Shown: in pieces, positions 1 to 7,663 of the stretch
Layout: the number at the start of each line of letters is the position of its first letter
Numbering within the stretch: the first letter of the stretch is position 1
DNA from: Williamwhitmania taraxaci
GTDB taxonomy: Bacteria; Bacteroidota; Bacteroidia; Bacteroidales; Williamwhitmaniaceae
Reading direction: 5' to 3'
Length of the DNA stretch: 64,000 nt
Assembly: GCF_900096565.1 (NCBI RefSeq)
Contig: NZ_FMYP01000006.1
Location: 1 to 64,000 of the forward strand
Position numbers and translations under genes: made by a program
The notes under the pieces: generated by a model
Told to the model about the DNA's origin: nothing
Seen by the model: the letters and a program-made list of their open reading frames with translations, nothing else
Databases searched by the model: none

Positions 1-165
1 TTTTACAAGAACCTGATGAGTTTAAAAATAAAGTTTTATCTTTGAAATATATTAATCAAACAAGTTGTCATAAACAATCTTGTGAAACTTGACAATAATC
101 AGTTAACCCAAGTTGCATTTGTGAGTTGAATCTTGCAATCTAATAAAGTTATTTAGTTGATTTTA

Positions 166-513
166 CTATCCCTGGTCTTCTTCCAAATTTTCATGGTTGT
201 CACCACCTAAACTGTAGTAGTTGTTCTCTTCATCTTCACTACCAATGTCTTCCTGAATATCATCGAGTTCGGAACCTGGAATGTCAAGGTCGTTTTCATT
301 AGATTTATTATCCAGTTCTTGTCGTCTTAATTCATTGGTGCTGTTTGATGACTTTGTTTTAGAAATGTCTTCGGGGTTTATGCCCTCTTCTTGCTGAGAT
401 TTTTCATAAATATCTTCGCTTTCAGGATATAGGGGATAACCTTGCGGATTATCTTTCTTTTTCTTGCCAGTCTGATTTTCGGTCGGATTCAACTTATTTA
501 TTTTCTCTTTCAT
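166..513 (-). CDS. Small acidic conserved Bacteroidota protein, function unknown
   Basis: A 115-residue, very hydrophilic protein without signal peptide or membrane segment, probably disordered. It starts lysine-rich, carries GYPLYP at residues 25-30, then DLDIPGSELDD (75-85) and a strongly acidic tail EENNYYSLGGD (95-105). From memory, this combination of a GYPxYP element, a 'PGSELDD' element and an 'EENNYYSLGGD' tail recurs in short unannotated proteins of Flavobacteriia and Sphingobacteriia, so I regard the gene as real and conserved. It is preceded by the same 66-bp promoter module that precedes the universal stress protein gene and ldh, which suggests expression under the same condition (inference). 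No enzymatic motif is visible. It may be a stress-related adaptor or protectant, but nothing in the sequence proves this. Confidence 0.75.
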   Translation of the reverse strand: MKEKINKLNPTENQTGKKKKDNPQGYPLYPESEDIYEKSQQEEGINPEDISKTKSSNSTNELRRQELDNKSNENDLDIPGSELDDIQEDIGSEDEENNYYSLGGDNHENLEEDQG

Positions 514-541
514 CTTCGTTCTTTATTAATTTCAGAAAAGT

Positions 542-607
542 CAAAATTAAGCGGTATAGGGTGACAAAATGTTACAGCATTTTTTAAATGAATTACATAA
601 ATCACAC
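542..607 (-). promoter_or_regulatory. Copy 1 of a 66-bp promoter module, upstream of the 115-aa acidic protein
   Basis: Read on the minus strand it is GTGTGA, 4 nt, TGTAA, 16 nt, TGTAACA, 20 nt, TAATTTTG. The last element fits the Bacteroidota -7 consensus TAnnTTTG exactly and lies 28 nt before the ATG at 513. There is no TTTG at the -33 position; the second TGTAACA covers it, as expected for an activator-dependent promoter. This copy has diverged most from the other two outside the listed elements, yet keeps every spacing. Confidence 0.7.
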
Positions 608-685
608 GTCAGAATTCCTGTTTTTTGTCTCGTAAAATTCAGCAGTGTTAAGTATTCGGAGTTCGCTAGACATCAAATCATATTT

Positions 686-1126
686 TTAATCTCTTTGTTT
701 TTTTGTTGGAATAATAAAGAGTGGTAAAGTCGAATGTTTAAGTACACTTTCTGCAACGCTTCCCATAACTATATTTTCTAGCCATTTTCGGCTATGTGTA
801 CCCAGAACAATAACATCGGCATTCGTATCTTTTGCCGTTTTTAAAATGCAATCAGATGTATCACCCTCTTTAACTATGGTTCGAATTGATTCGTCTCGAA
901 GATCCTTTTTCAATTGATCAAGAAAAAGTTTAGATGTTGCTTTTAATTCATCTTCATTTTTTAAAAGAGGAGCTATTTCATGGTATGAAGCATAATACAG
1001 CACCGGTTTTGAAATTACATGTAGTAAAGTAATTTTGGCATTCATGGTTTTAGACAAAAAGCCCCCTTTATCTGCAACTATCTTAGCGGTAGGATCATAA
1101 TCTAAAGCAATCAGTACATTTTTCAT
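686..1126 (-). CDS. Universal stress protein, UspA family
   Basis: A single 146-residue UspA domain, a usual length for a one-domain member. The N-terminus KNVLIALDY is the first strand and ATP-proximal Asp region. The C-terminal nucleotide-binding loop (GTHS from residue 109 to MGS at 121-123) follows the G-2x-G-9x-G(S/T) pattern except that the second glycine is Ser112, so ATP binding is likely but not certain. Such proteins are cytosolic and are typically induced by starvation, oxygen change or stress. The gene stands alone between GH130 and the 115-aa acidic protein and has its own copy of the 66-bp promoter module, 37 nt upstream of the ATG. That puts it in a putative regulon with ldh-pyk. 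Confidence 0.92.
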   Translation of the reverse strand: MKNVLIALDYDPTAKIVADKGGFLSKTMNAKITLLHVISKPVLYYASYHEIAPLLKNEDELKATSKLFLDQLKKDLRDESIRTIVKEGDTSDCILKTAKDTNADVIVLGTHSRKWLENIVMGSVAESVLKHSTLPLFIIPTKKQRD

Positions 1127-1162
1127 TTTGTTTTGTTTTAAAAGTTGATGTATCTATTGAGG

Positions 1163-1228
1163 CTAAGTTAGTTTGGATAGGAACGGGAAGTGTTACAGAA
1201 TTCAGGTAAAAGATTACATTTTTCACAC
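1163..1228 (-). promoter_or_regulatory. Copy 2 of the 66-bp promoter module, upstream of the usp gene
   Basis: On the minus strand: GTGTGA, 4 nt, TGTAA, 16 nt, TGTAACA, 20 nt, TAACTTAG (a -7-like box, TAnnTTnG). From TCACAC back to the CTTCCC that follows TGTAACA it is almost identical to copy 3 upstream of ldh, with one difference in the 4-nt spacer. TGTAA-TCTT-TTAC inside it also forms a small inverted repeat. Its far end lies 11 nt from the GH130 stop codon. Confidence 0.75.
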
Positions 1229-1239
1229 ATTTTCTGAAT

Positions 1240-2349
1240 TTATACTATTTCATCTGGTGCATCGGCAACTCCTTCCTTTGGCAGGACATCCGGTAAATCA
1301 AGACGGGCCACTCCAATGCGGTTGTCTGCCATTCCATAATAAATATCGAATCGATCGGGTAAGCCAAGATCGATCCGTTGATCAATACCGGTAGGAAATA
1401 CAACATTGGCGATGATACCAACGCGCTCCTGCTTCAGCTTTGGCTTTAAAACCGGTTCTATCGAACGATAATGGATATGTTGTGGATGATCCTTGGATAG
1501 AATCATCACACCGGCTGAATAACGAAACTTATCATTACAATTTACCGGATGCTCAATTTCACTGACTCCGTGGTAAAGGATCAGCCAGCCATGCCGGGTA
1601 AGAATGGGTGGAGTTCCGCCCCCTATTTTGAGTCGTTCCCATGGAGACACGGGACTTGCAAGTCGATAATGGGAATTGAACAATCCAATATGATCCAGGT
1701 GGGGGCCATCTAAAGGTATCGGACAGTATGAAATCCAGATACTTTCATGAGCAATATCAACCTCTCTCAATTTAGCTTGGAATACGGTTTCTTCCGGACG
1801 TGTACCTTGAAAAAGAGGCCGGTGCAGGATAGCCATTTGCATCTTTCCTTTATGATTGGGAATGGCAACAGGAAAGAGAACAGCGTCTTTGTTGTCAACA
1901 TTTACGAAATCGATGCCATCATACGGTTCAAAAGCTGCAAGACCAAGTCGCTTCCATTGGAGTAAATTAACCGATTCGGCCATGGCGATCCGTGGACCCT
2001 TAGGCGAAAGGGCTGTATAAGTCATTATATAACGCTTTAGAGGTTCAAAATAGGTGACTCGTGCATCCTCGCATCCGCCGCTACCATCAGAACGCTTTTC
2101 ATATTCGGCTTCTGGCTCTAAAGCGATACCAAGCCTTTCAACTCCAATAGGATCTCCTGCCTCATTATACAGTACTTTTGCAATACCAATGCGCGAATAA
2201 TTACCCTTCGCCACATACCTTGGGAAAAGGTAGAGATTTCCATCCGGCCCACGAATGGCGGCTGGATTCAGGACACCTTCGACCTCCATTGGATTGCCCA
2301 GTTCGGGTTCCATGATTTGTCCAAGACGTTGTAATTTTAATCCAATCAT
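1240..2349 (-). CDS. Glycoside hydrolase family 130-like protein (mannoside phosphorylase family)
   Basis: A 369-residue five-bladed beta-propeller protein of the GH130/GH43-like clan. Recognisable pieces are GVLNPAAI and LFPRYV near the N-terminus, GGCEDARVT at about residues 90-100 (acidic residue of the active-site pocket), GGGTPPIL and ILYHGVSEIEH in the middle, and the closing YYGMADNRIGVARL. GH130 enzymes reversibly phosphorolyse beta-mannosides, releasing mannose 1-phosphate; some subfamilies are hydrolases, and I cannot assign the exact substrate. No signal peptide, so cytosolic. Its ATG overlaps the stop of the upstream HAD gene by 4 nt (ATGA), which implies translational coupling; the set ldh-pyk-HAD-GH130 looks like one transcription unit. 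A carbohydrate phosphorylase beside a sugar-phosphatase-like HAD fits mannoside or compatible-solute turnover (inference). Confidence 0.85.
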   Translation of the reverse strand: MIGLKLQRLGQIMEPELGNPMEVEGVLNPAAIRGPDGNLYLFPRYVAKGNYSRIGIAKVLYNEAGDPIGVERLGIALEPEAEYEKRSDGSGGCEDARVTYFEPLKRYIMTYTALSPKGPRIAMAESVNLLQWKRLGLAAFEPYDGIDFVNVDNKDAVLFPVAIPNHKGKMQMAILHRPLFQGTRPEETVFQAKLREVDIAHESIWISYCPIPLDGPHLDHIGLFNSHYRLASPVSPWERLKIGGGTPPILTRHGWLILYHGVSEIEHPVNCNDKFRYSAGVMILSKDHPQHIHYRSIEPVLKPKLKQERVGIIANVVFPTGIDQRIDLGLPDRFDIYYGMADNRIGVARLDLPDVLPKEGVADAPDEIV

Positions 2350-3128
2350 ATATATTTCTTCTCGTAAACTTCTGGTTCATAAGTCCTATCCAAACAGGCG
2401 ATGATTGCTTCAACAACCCGTTTCGATTCATTTGGATCGCGTACTTTTATAGATAAAACGCCTGCCTCTTTCGCTGGATAGTCGTTTCCTCCCGGAAATA
2501 AGGCATCGCCAATAAATATCATTTCATCGATTGCAATACCAAGATTATCTTGGAGTTTTCGAATCCCATATGCTTTGTCAATGCCGGGTTTGGTTACATC
2601 AACTGAAGTCGTTCCACCCAGACGCACTGAAAATTCAGGAATAATCTTATCTAGAATTGCTTTGATCTTTTGTCTTTTATCGAAATTGGGGTCCCAATTT
2701 TTCTTTTCTTCGATAGGAGCCTGCTGACCCAATGCTGAAAAAGTGATCTGGCTTCCCCGATCTTCAATAGTTTCTCCCCAAACCTTTTCAACTTTGTACC
2801 CCGTTTTAGCAATCGCTTTTTTTATGGAACCGATAATCCTCTCCTTTTCATTTACAGTGAAATCTTCAGAATAACCCTTTTTCCATTCGTTACTATACGT
2901 GTAAAACTTTGTTCCACAAGTTGGCAACAGGGAAAGATTTCCCAGACACTCGTCGTGAGGAAGATTGGAGAGCAGTTATTTTTCAAACTGCGGCCAATCG
3001 CCTCCAGAAATAACTGCTACTTTGACGATTTGAAGTAGGTCGTGCAATAATACAGCCATTTCAGTGTCGATCGATGATTTACTTACGGCAAGTGTACCGT
3101 CCAGATCAAAAACGATAAGTCTTTTCAT
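2346..3128 (-). pseudogene. HAD-IIB sugar-phosphatase/phosphomannomutase-like gene interrupted by an in-frame TAA
   Basis: Reading from ATG at 3128 gives a 50-residue fragment with HAD motif I, FDLDGT (7-12, nucleophile Asp8), and motif II VISGGD (39-44), then TAA at 2976-2978. The same frame continues without shift through LLSNLPHDECLG, the cap region, and motif IV IGDALFPGGND to the stop at 2346. Frame is unbroken (3128-2927 = 201 nt), so one base change, most simply CAA to TAA, explains the break. The complete product would be about 260 residues, normal for a HAD-IIB phosphatase. The part after the stop could restart at ATG 2927 (193 aa) but would lack the nucleophile. It may be a fresh pseudogene, a sequencing error or, least likely, read-through. 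It overlaps GH130 by 4 nt. Confidence 0.85.
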
Positions 3129-3153
3129 GAATTATGTTTTTAAAATCAATTCA

Positions 3154-4581
3154 TTACACCAGATCTACTTTTAGCATATTGGTATGCCCATACAGATGAC
3201 GAGGAATACTGCTTACATAAACCAGTATGTCTCCTTTATTCACCAAATTTAACTCCAATAACTTATGGGTTGATTCGCTAATGGCTTCATCTATTTTATC
3301 ATAATCCATATAGTATGTTTCAATGCCCCAAATAAGCGCCATTTTTCTTAAAATATTTTCATTGTTTGTAAAAACATAAATTTTTGAATCAGGCCTGTAG
3401 CTTGATACACCTATGGCAGAGAACCCTGAATGGGTAAAAATAATCAGAGCCTTCGATTTTACTAGTTCGGCGAGTTTTGTGGCACTAAAGCAAACAGAGT
3501 TAGATAAAAAATTAGGATTTCCTGGCACTGGTTCGAACTTTTTGTTATAAGGCTTTCCGTTGGATTCGGTATAATCAATAATCCGTTGCATACACTGTAT
3601 AGTTTCAACCGGGTATTTGCCAATGGAAGTTTCAGCGCTCAGCATTAAAGCATCGGCTCCATCCAAAACTGCATTGGCTACATCATTTGCCTCAGCGCGG
3701 GTTGGACTGAAATTAGTAATCATGCTTTCCATCATCTGGGTAGCAATTATTACCGGTTTTGAATGTCTGATACATTTTTCAACAATGAGTTTCTGGAACA
3801 AAGGAACTTGGTCAAAGGGAACTTCAACGCCTAGGTCGCCACGTGCGACCATAATACCATCGGTTGCATCAATAATCTGATCGATCTCAAGCAGAGCTTC
3901 CGGTTTTTCAATTTTGGCAATAACAGCGGCAAAGCCATTACTTTTCCTGATCAATTCTTTTAATTCAAGAATATCCGAAGCCTTTCGGACAAACGACATC
4001 GCAATCCAATCAACACCATGTTTCAGCGCGAAAACAGCGTTCGAAATATCTTGTTCGGTAAGACATGGCAGCGAAACATTGGTGTTGGGTAAGTTTACTC
4101 CTTTGTTTGATGAAAGCGGTCCACCATAAATAACTTTTGCCCGAACGGTATCTTTTTTATTGGTTTCGGTAACTTCCAACTTTATTTTACCATCGTCGAT
4201 TAAAATTGCTTCACCAACATTTACATCTTTCGGAAACTCCAGATAACTCATATAAATATGGTCTTTCTGCCCAATACACTTTTCAGTAACAAAGGTTATG
4301 ACATCATCCTTTTCTAAATGAATCAGGTTGTTTTCAATTTCGCCAACCCTTAGTTTTGGCCCTTGTAAATCAGCCAGAGTGGCCACATTTGTTTTCAATT
4401 CCAGATTCAATTCTTTAATCAGATTGATTATCCGCAAATATTCTAGTTTCGAGGAATGCGAAAAATTTAGCCTGAATACATCAACTCCTGACCTAATCAG
4501 TTCAGAAATAATATTTTTAGTGGAAGTCGCTGGCCCTAAAGTTGCAATTATTTTGGTTTGTGAATTTATTTGCCTCATCAT
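3154..4581 (-). CDS. pyk: Pyruvate kinase
   Basis: Converts phosphoenolpyruvate and ADP to pyruvate and ATP, the last step of glycolysis. The N-terminus TKIIATLGPATS, the substrate loop FRLNFSHSS, ADLQGPKLRVG, the catalytic-lysine segment AAVIAKIEKPEAL, the metal site MVARGDLGVEVP and the C-terminal allosteric-domain fold are all present. Length is about 475 residues, usual for the bacterial enzyme. The open frame runs upstream to a TTG at 4602, but the ATG pair at 4581/4578 gives the conventional N-terminus. It follows ldh by about 27 nt and precedes the HAD gene by 25 nt, so it is probably co-transcribed with ldh from the module promoter. Pairing Pyk with LDH supports a fermentative pyruvate branch. 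Confidence 0.96.
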   Translation of the reverse strand: MMRQINSQTKIIATLGPATSTKNIISELIRSGVDVFRLNFSHSSKLEYLRIINLIKELNLELKTNVATLADLQGPKLRVGEIENNLIHLEKDDVITFVTEKCIGQKDHIYMSYLEFPKDVNVGEAILIDDGKIKLEVTETNKKDTVRAKVIYGGPLSSNKGVNLPNTNVSLPCLTEQDISNAVFALKHGVDWIAMSFVRKASDILELKELIRKSNGFAAVIAKIEKPEALLEIDQIIDATDGIMVARGDLGVEVPFDQVPLFQKLIVEKCIRHSKPVIIATQMMESMITNFSPTRAEANDVANAVLDGADALMLSAETSIGKYPVETIQCMQRIIDYTESNGKPYNKKFEPVPGNPNFLSNSVCFSATKLAELVKSKALIIFTHSGFSAIGVSSYRPDSKIYVFTNNENILRKMALIWGIETYYMDYDKIDEAISESTHKLLELNLVNKGDILVYVSSIPRHLYGHTNMLKVDLV

Positions 4582-4608
4582 TTTACACGTTATTCGCAAC
4601 AAATTAGT

Positions 4609-5559
4609 TTAAAAGTTGCTTGCTTTTATGATATCCTTTAAGGCCTTGGCAGATTTTACAAACAACTTTTGCTCTTGATCTGACAAATTGAGTTTTAGGT
4701 ATTGTTCAACGCCAGTAATATTGACGATTGCTGGTATGCTTATACATACATCACTTATTCCGTAGAAATCGGTGATTAGCGTAGAAACAGGCAAGATAGA
4801 ATTTTCGTTTCTCACGATTGCTTGGCTAATTTTAACCAACGACAATGCAATAGAATAGTTTGTTGCACCTTTTGCTTGAATAATCTGATAAGCCGCATTT
4901 TTAACGTTATCAAATATTTCTTCCAATTCATTTTTGGAATTAGACTTCCGGGCACAAACAGAGCAAAACGTCTCGATATCCATGCCTCCAATGGTCGCAT
5001 TACTCCAAACAGGGAGTTCAGTGTCGCCATGCTCTCCGATAATGTAGGCGTGAATATTACTGGCATCTACTTTATAATATTCACTTAACATATACTTTAG
5101 CCGTGCTGTATCCAAAACTGTTCCTGAACCAATAATCCTATTCGAAGGAAACCCCGATATTTTCAGTGTTACATAGGTAAGGATATCAACCGGATTGGTA
5201 ACAACTAAAAGAATAGCATTCGTTGCGTATTTGGTAATATCTGGTATTAACTCTTTAAATATGGCAACATTAGCCTTTACCAAATCTGTTCTGCTTTGCC
5301 CCGGCTTTTGATTCGCTCCAGCGGTGATGACCACAATATCGGCATCCTTGCAACTTTCGAATCCTGCGGCATAAATTTTAGTTGGTTGGGCAAAGCTTAA
5401 TCCATGATTTAGATCCATGCATTCACCTTTGGCGAGCGATTCATTCTTGTCAATTAAAACAATTTCCCGGGCCAAGCCACTTATCATTAGGGAAAAAGCG
5501 AACGTGCTACCTACATTGCCTGCTCCAACTATTGCAATCTTTGGTTTTAATTGTCTCAT
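4609..5559 (-). CDS. ldh: L-lactate dehydrogenase, NAD-dependent
   Basis: Reduces pyruvate to L-lactate with NADH. The Rossmann motif VGAGNVGS is at residues 11-18 and the NAD-binding Asp in VLIDKN. Residue Gln84 in ANQKPGQSR is the lactate-type discriminator (malate dehydrogenases have Arg there). Asp150 and Arg153 in LDTARL and His177 in IGEHGDTELPVWS form the catalytic set. 316 residues is typical. It is the first gene of the apparent ldh-pyk-HAD-GH130 operon. The 66-bp module ends 88 nt upstream of the ATG, which leaves a 5' leader of roughly 80 nt. Lactate dehydrogenase rather than malate dehydrogenase is well supported by Gln84 and the GEHGD context. Confidence 0.93.
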   Translation of the reverse strand: MRQLKPKIAIVGAGNVGSTFAFSLMISGLAREIVLIDKNESLAKGECMDLNHGLSFAQPTKIYAAGFESCKDADIVVITAGANQKPGQSRTDLVKANVAIFKELIPDITKYATNAILLVVTNPVDILTYVTLKISGFPSNRIIGSGTVLDTARLKYMLSEYYKVDASNIHAYIIGEHGDTELPVWSNATIGGMDIETFCSVCARKSNSKNELEEIFDNVKNAAYQIIQAKGATNYSIALSLVKISQAIVRNENSILPVSTLITDFYGISDVCISIPAIVNITGVEQYLKLNLSDQEQKLFVKSAKALKDIIKASNF

Positions 5560-5646
5560 TTGTCAAATTGTTTTTAAATTGACAGATGAAACTGCCGATG
5601 ATTTTAGTTATGCTCATTTCATCTTTTCTTCATATTTCTGAGATGA

Positions 5647-5712
5647 CTAAGTTAAGGCTTGAAGAGAGGGGAAGTGTTACAGAATTCAGGTAAAAGATTA
5701 CATCTTTCACAC
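5647..5712 (-). promoter_or_regulatory. Copy 3 of the 66-bp promoter module, upstream of ldh-pyk
   Basis: On the minus strand: GTGTGA, 4 nt, TGTAA, 16 nt, TGTAACA, 20 nt, TAACTTAG. All element spacings equal those of copies 1 and 2. It lies between the gpmA stop and ldh. A run of about 45 bp is nearly identical to copy 2, more than the elements alone would require, which suggests either a recent duplication or more protein contacts than the half-sites noted. Confidence 0.75.
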
Positions 5713-5718
5713 ATTTCG

Positions 5719-6465
5719 CTAATCTTTTTTCGAAGCCTGGTTTGCTACAGCATGCATGGCCTGCTTTACTTGTTCGGCATCGCCAAGATAGTAATGATGG
5801 ATAGGATGAAGGTTTTCGTCCAGCTCATATACAAGGGGAATTCCGGTAGGGATATTCAAATTCACAATATCGCTGTGTGAGATATTGTCGAGATATTTAA
5901 CTAGTGCCCTAAGGCTGTTTCCGTGGGCTACAATTAAAACCTTTTGATGATTAAGAATAGCTGGCTTAATGGTTTGATGCCAGTAAGGTAAAAAACGCTC
6001 AACGGTGTCTTTCAAACATTCGGCAGCAGGCAACAACGATTTATCAATTGCGCTGTATTTATCCTCATTTACGGGATGTCTTTTGTCAGCAATATTTAAC
6101 TCTGGAGGACGAACATCGAAGCTGCGCCGCCAAAGCAACACTTGTTCTTCTCCATATTTCACTAGGGTTTCAGTTTTATTCAAACCTTGCAGGTCGCCAT
6201 AACTTTTCTCGTTCAGCTTCCATGAACGGTATACAGGAATCCAAGCCAAATCCATTTCATCCAATACACTCCAAAGAGTATGGATGGCTCTTTTCAATAC
6301 TGAAGTGTATGCTATATCGAAGGTTAAGCCTTCGGCATTTAGCAGCTTTCCGGCATTTTGTGCTTCTTCGAATCCTTTTTCTGTTAAGTCAATATCGGTC
6401 CAACCAGTAAAACGGTTTTCTTTGTTCCATTGACTTTCGCCGTGGCGCAACAATACTATTTTCAT
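5719..6465 (-). CDS. gpmA: 2,3-bisphosphoglycerate-dependent phosphoglycerate mutase
   Basis: Interconverts 3- and 2-phosphoglycerate. The phosphohistidine motif LRHGESQWN (His9) opens the protein, followed by [12 protein letters not shown], the loop YGDLQGLNK and the second catalytic histidine in [14 protein letters not shown]. 248 residues matches the cofactor-dependent dPGM family. It stands directly upstream of ldh-pyk on the same strand, with 159 nt between gpmA and ldh that contain the module promoter. No copy of the module was seen in the 76 nt upstream of gpmA itself, so it may be expressed differently from ldh although it serves the same pathway. Confidence 0.95.
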   Translation of the reverse strand: MKIVLLRHGESQWNKENRFTGWTDIDLTEKGFEEAQNAGKLLNAEGLTFDIAYTSVLKRAIHTLWSVLDEMDLAWIPVYRSWKLNEKSYGDLQGLNKTETLVKYGEEQVLLWRRSFDVRPPELNIADKRHPVNEDKYSAIDKSLLPAAECLKDTVERFLPYWHQTIKPAILNHQKVLIVAHGNSLRALVKYLDNISHSDIVNLNIPTGIPLVYELDENLHPIHHYYLGDAEQVKQAMHAVANQASKKD

Positions 6466-6496
6466 AACAAGTTATTTAGCGCGTAAAACTAGATAA

Positions 6497-6524
6497 CAAC
6501 TAGGGACAGTAAAATCCCTAGTTG
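6497..6524 (-). terminator. Perfect 10-bp inverted repeat between the radical SAM gene and gpmA
   Basis: Arms CAACTAGGGA and TCCCTAGTTG flank an 8-nt loop, directly after the radical SAM stop codon and about 30 nt before the gpmA ATG. The minus-strand 3' side is only partly T-rich. It probably terminates or attenuates transcription from the upstream gene; an operator for gpmA is the alternative. Confidence 0.5.
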
Positions 6525-6541
6525 CGTTATGAAAAACGATA

Positions 6542-7480
6542 TTATTTGTGCTTTAATTCGTAGAAGACACCACGGTCGAGCTGGACTGTTTTGATTTTAT
6601 TGTTCAGTTCCAGTGTTCCTAAATACTTGTTTATTTCGTTTACGTGAATGCCTAAGAAGCTATGTAAATCATTGAGGGTACATGGGCGGCGGGCAATGGT
6701 TTCGAGAATGGCTGTTTCAATATCGCCACTATAGGACTCAACAGCTGTTCGGTCTTGAGCTGATGCAATGATTTTGACGTTTGGGATGTTCCAGTAATCA
6801 ACAACTGCCTGCAACTCGCTTTTTGATAGCGGGATTAAGCCGCTTACGGTGCCCGGCCGGTCGAGGGTATTTAGCTGAATGCTATCGGGTTTGATTTTCA
6901 GGATGGCTTCCTTTAGTAAATCTAACTCCTGTTTAGTGTCGTTATAATTCTTCAACAGGAATACTTCTAGCCAAATTTTTCCTTTGTACTCGTGCCTTAA
7001 ATCAATTAAACCCTGAATACACGTTTCAATGGAAAGGGTAGAGGCTGGACGGTCGATTTTTTCAAACACGGCTTGGGTGGCAGCGTCTAACGAAGGTAGA
7101 ATAACATCGGCTTGAAGCAGTTCGGCTCTTAATGCTTTGTTGAACAACAGCGTGCCGTTTGTTAATACGGCTGTTTTTATATGGGGATAGTTTTGCTTGA
7201 CAAAGTTCAGGATTTCTCCTATTCGGCTATTGAGGGTTGGTTCGCCCGAGCCTGAAAATGTAATGTAATCGAGCTTAGGTTTACTGCTCAGGAACTGGGT
7301 TAGTTCAGCAATCACCACATCGTGTTTTACATACTCCATTCTATTAAGCGTAAGCTTAGTGGTTTTGCCTACTTCGCAGTAAACACAGTTTAACGAACAT
7401 ACTTTTTTAGGTACAAGGTCGACCCCTAACGACATACCCAGCCTGCGCGAAGGAACTGGTCCAAAAAGATGCTTATACAT
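6542..7480 (-). CDS. Radical SAM protein of the COG0731 (wyosine-like) type
   Basis: The N-terminus GPVPSRRLGMSLGVD is followed by the [4Fe-4S] cysteine motif C28-x3-C32-x2-C35 (CSLNCVYC), typical of radical S-adenosylmethionine enzymes. FSGSGEPTLN is the SAM-binding 'GGE'-like strand. The catalytic barrel runs to about residue 230, and the C-terminal 80 residues look like a small winged-helix domain (ARRPCTLNDLHSFLGI). 312 residues matches the uncharacterised Fe-S oxidoreductases of this family. They resemble TYW1 but lack its flavodoxin domain, and the substrate is unknown. The gene is monocistronic or follows the CheB-CheR kinase at a distance of 183 nt. Confidence 0.85.
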   Translation of the reverse strand: MYKHLFGPVPSRRLGMSLGVDLVPKKVCSLNCVYCEVGKTTKLTLNRMEYVKHDVVIAELTQFLSSKPKLDYITFSGSGEPTLNSRIGEILNFVKQNYPHIKTAVLTNGTLLFNKALRAELLQADVILPSLDAATQAVFEKIDRPASTLSIETCIQGLIDLRHEYKGKIWLEVFLLKNYNDTKQELDLLKEAILKIKPDSIQLNTLDRPGTVSGLIPLSKSELQAVVDYWNIPNVKIIASAQDRTAVESYSGDIETAILETIARRPCTLNDLHSFLGIHVNEINKYLGTLELNNKIKTVQLDRGVFYELKHK

Positions 7481-7663
7481 GCTTATTGTTTTTCAGAATT
7501 TATGTTCTTTAGAAATAATAAAACCGTGCTTAATGGTAGAACGATTCGATATATATGGCATTTTACTGTTGGCGGGTAAATGAACCCAATGGTTGTTTGC
7601 TGATAATGGTTTGGAATGCCACAGGTTACTGTTGTCAAGTGTGCGGTGCGCTATTTTGCCTAC

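Noticed and set aside
1173-1394. A plus-strand open frame through promoter copy 2 and the GH130 gene
   Set aside because: Antisense to GH130 and crossing a regulatory element; no coding evidence.
2346-3128. A frameshift rather than a nonsense mutation in the HAD gene
   Set aside because: The distance from ATG 3128 to the downstream ATG 2927 is 201 nt, a multiple of three, and the frame reads coherently on both sides of the TAA.
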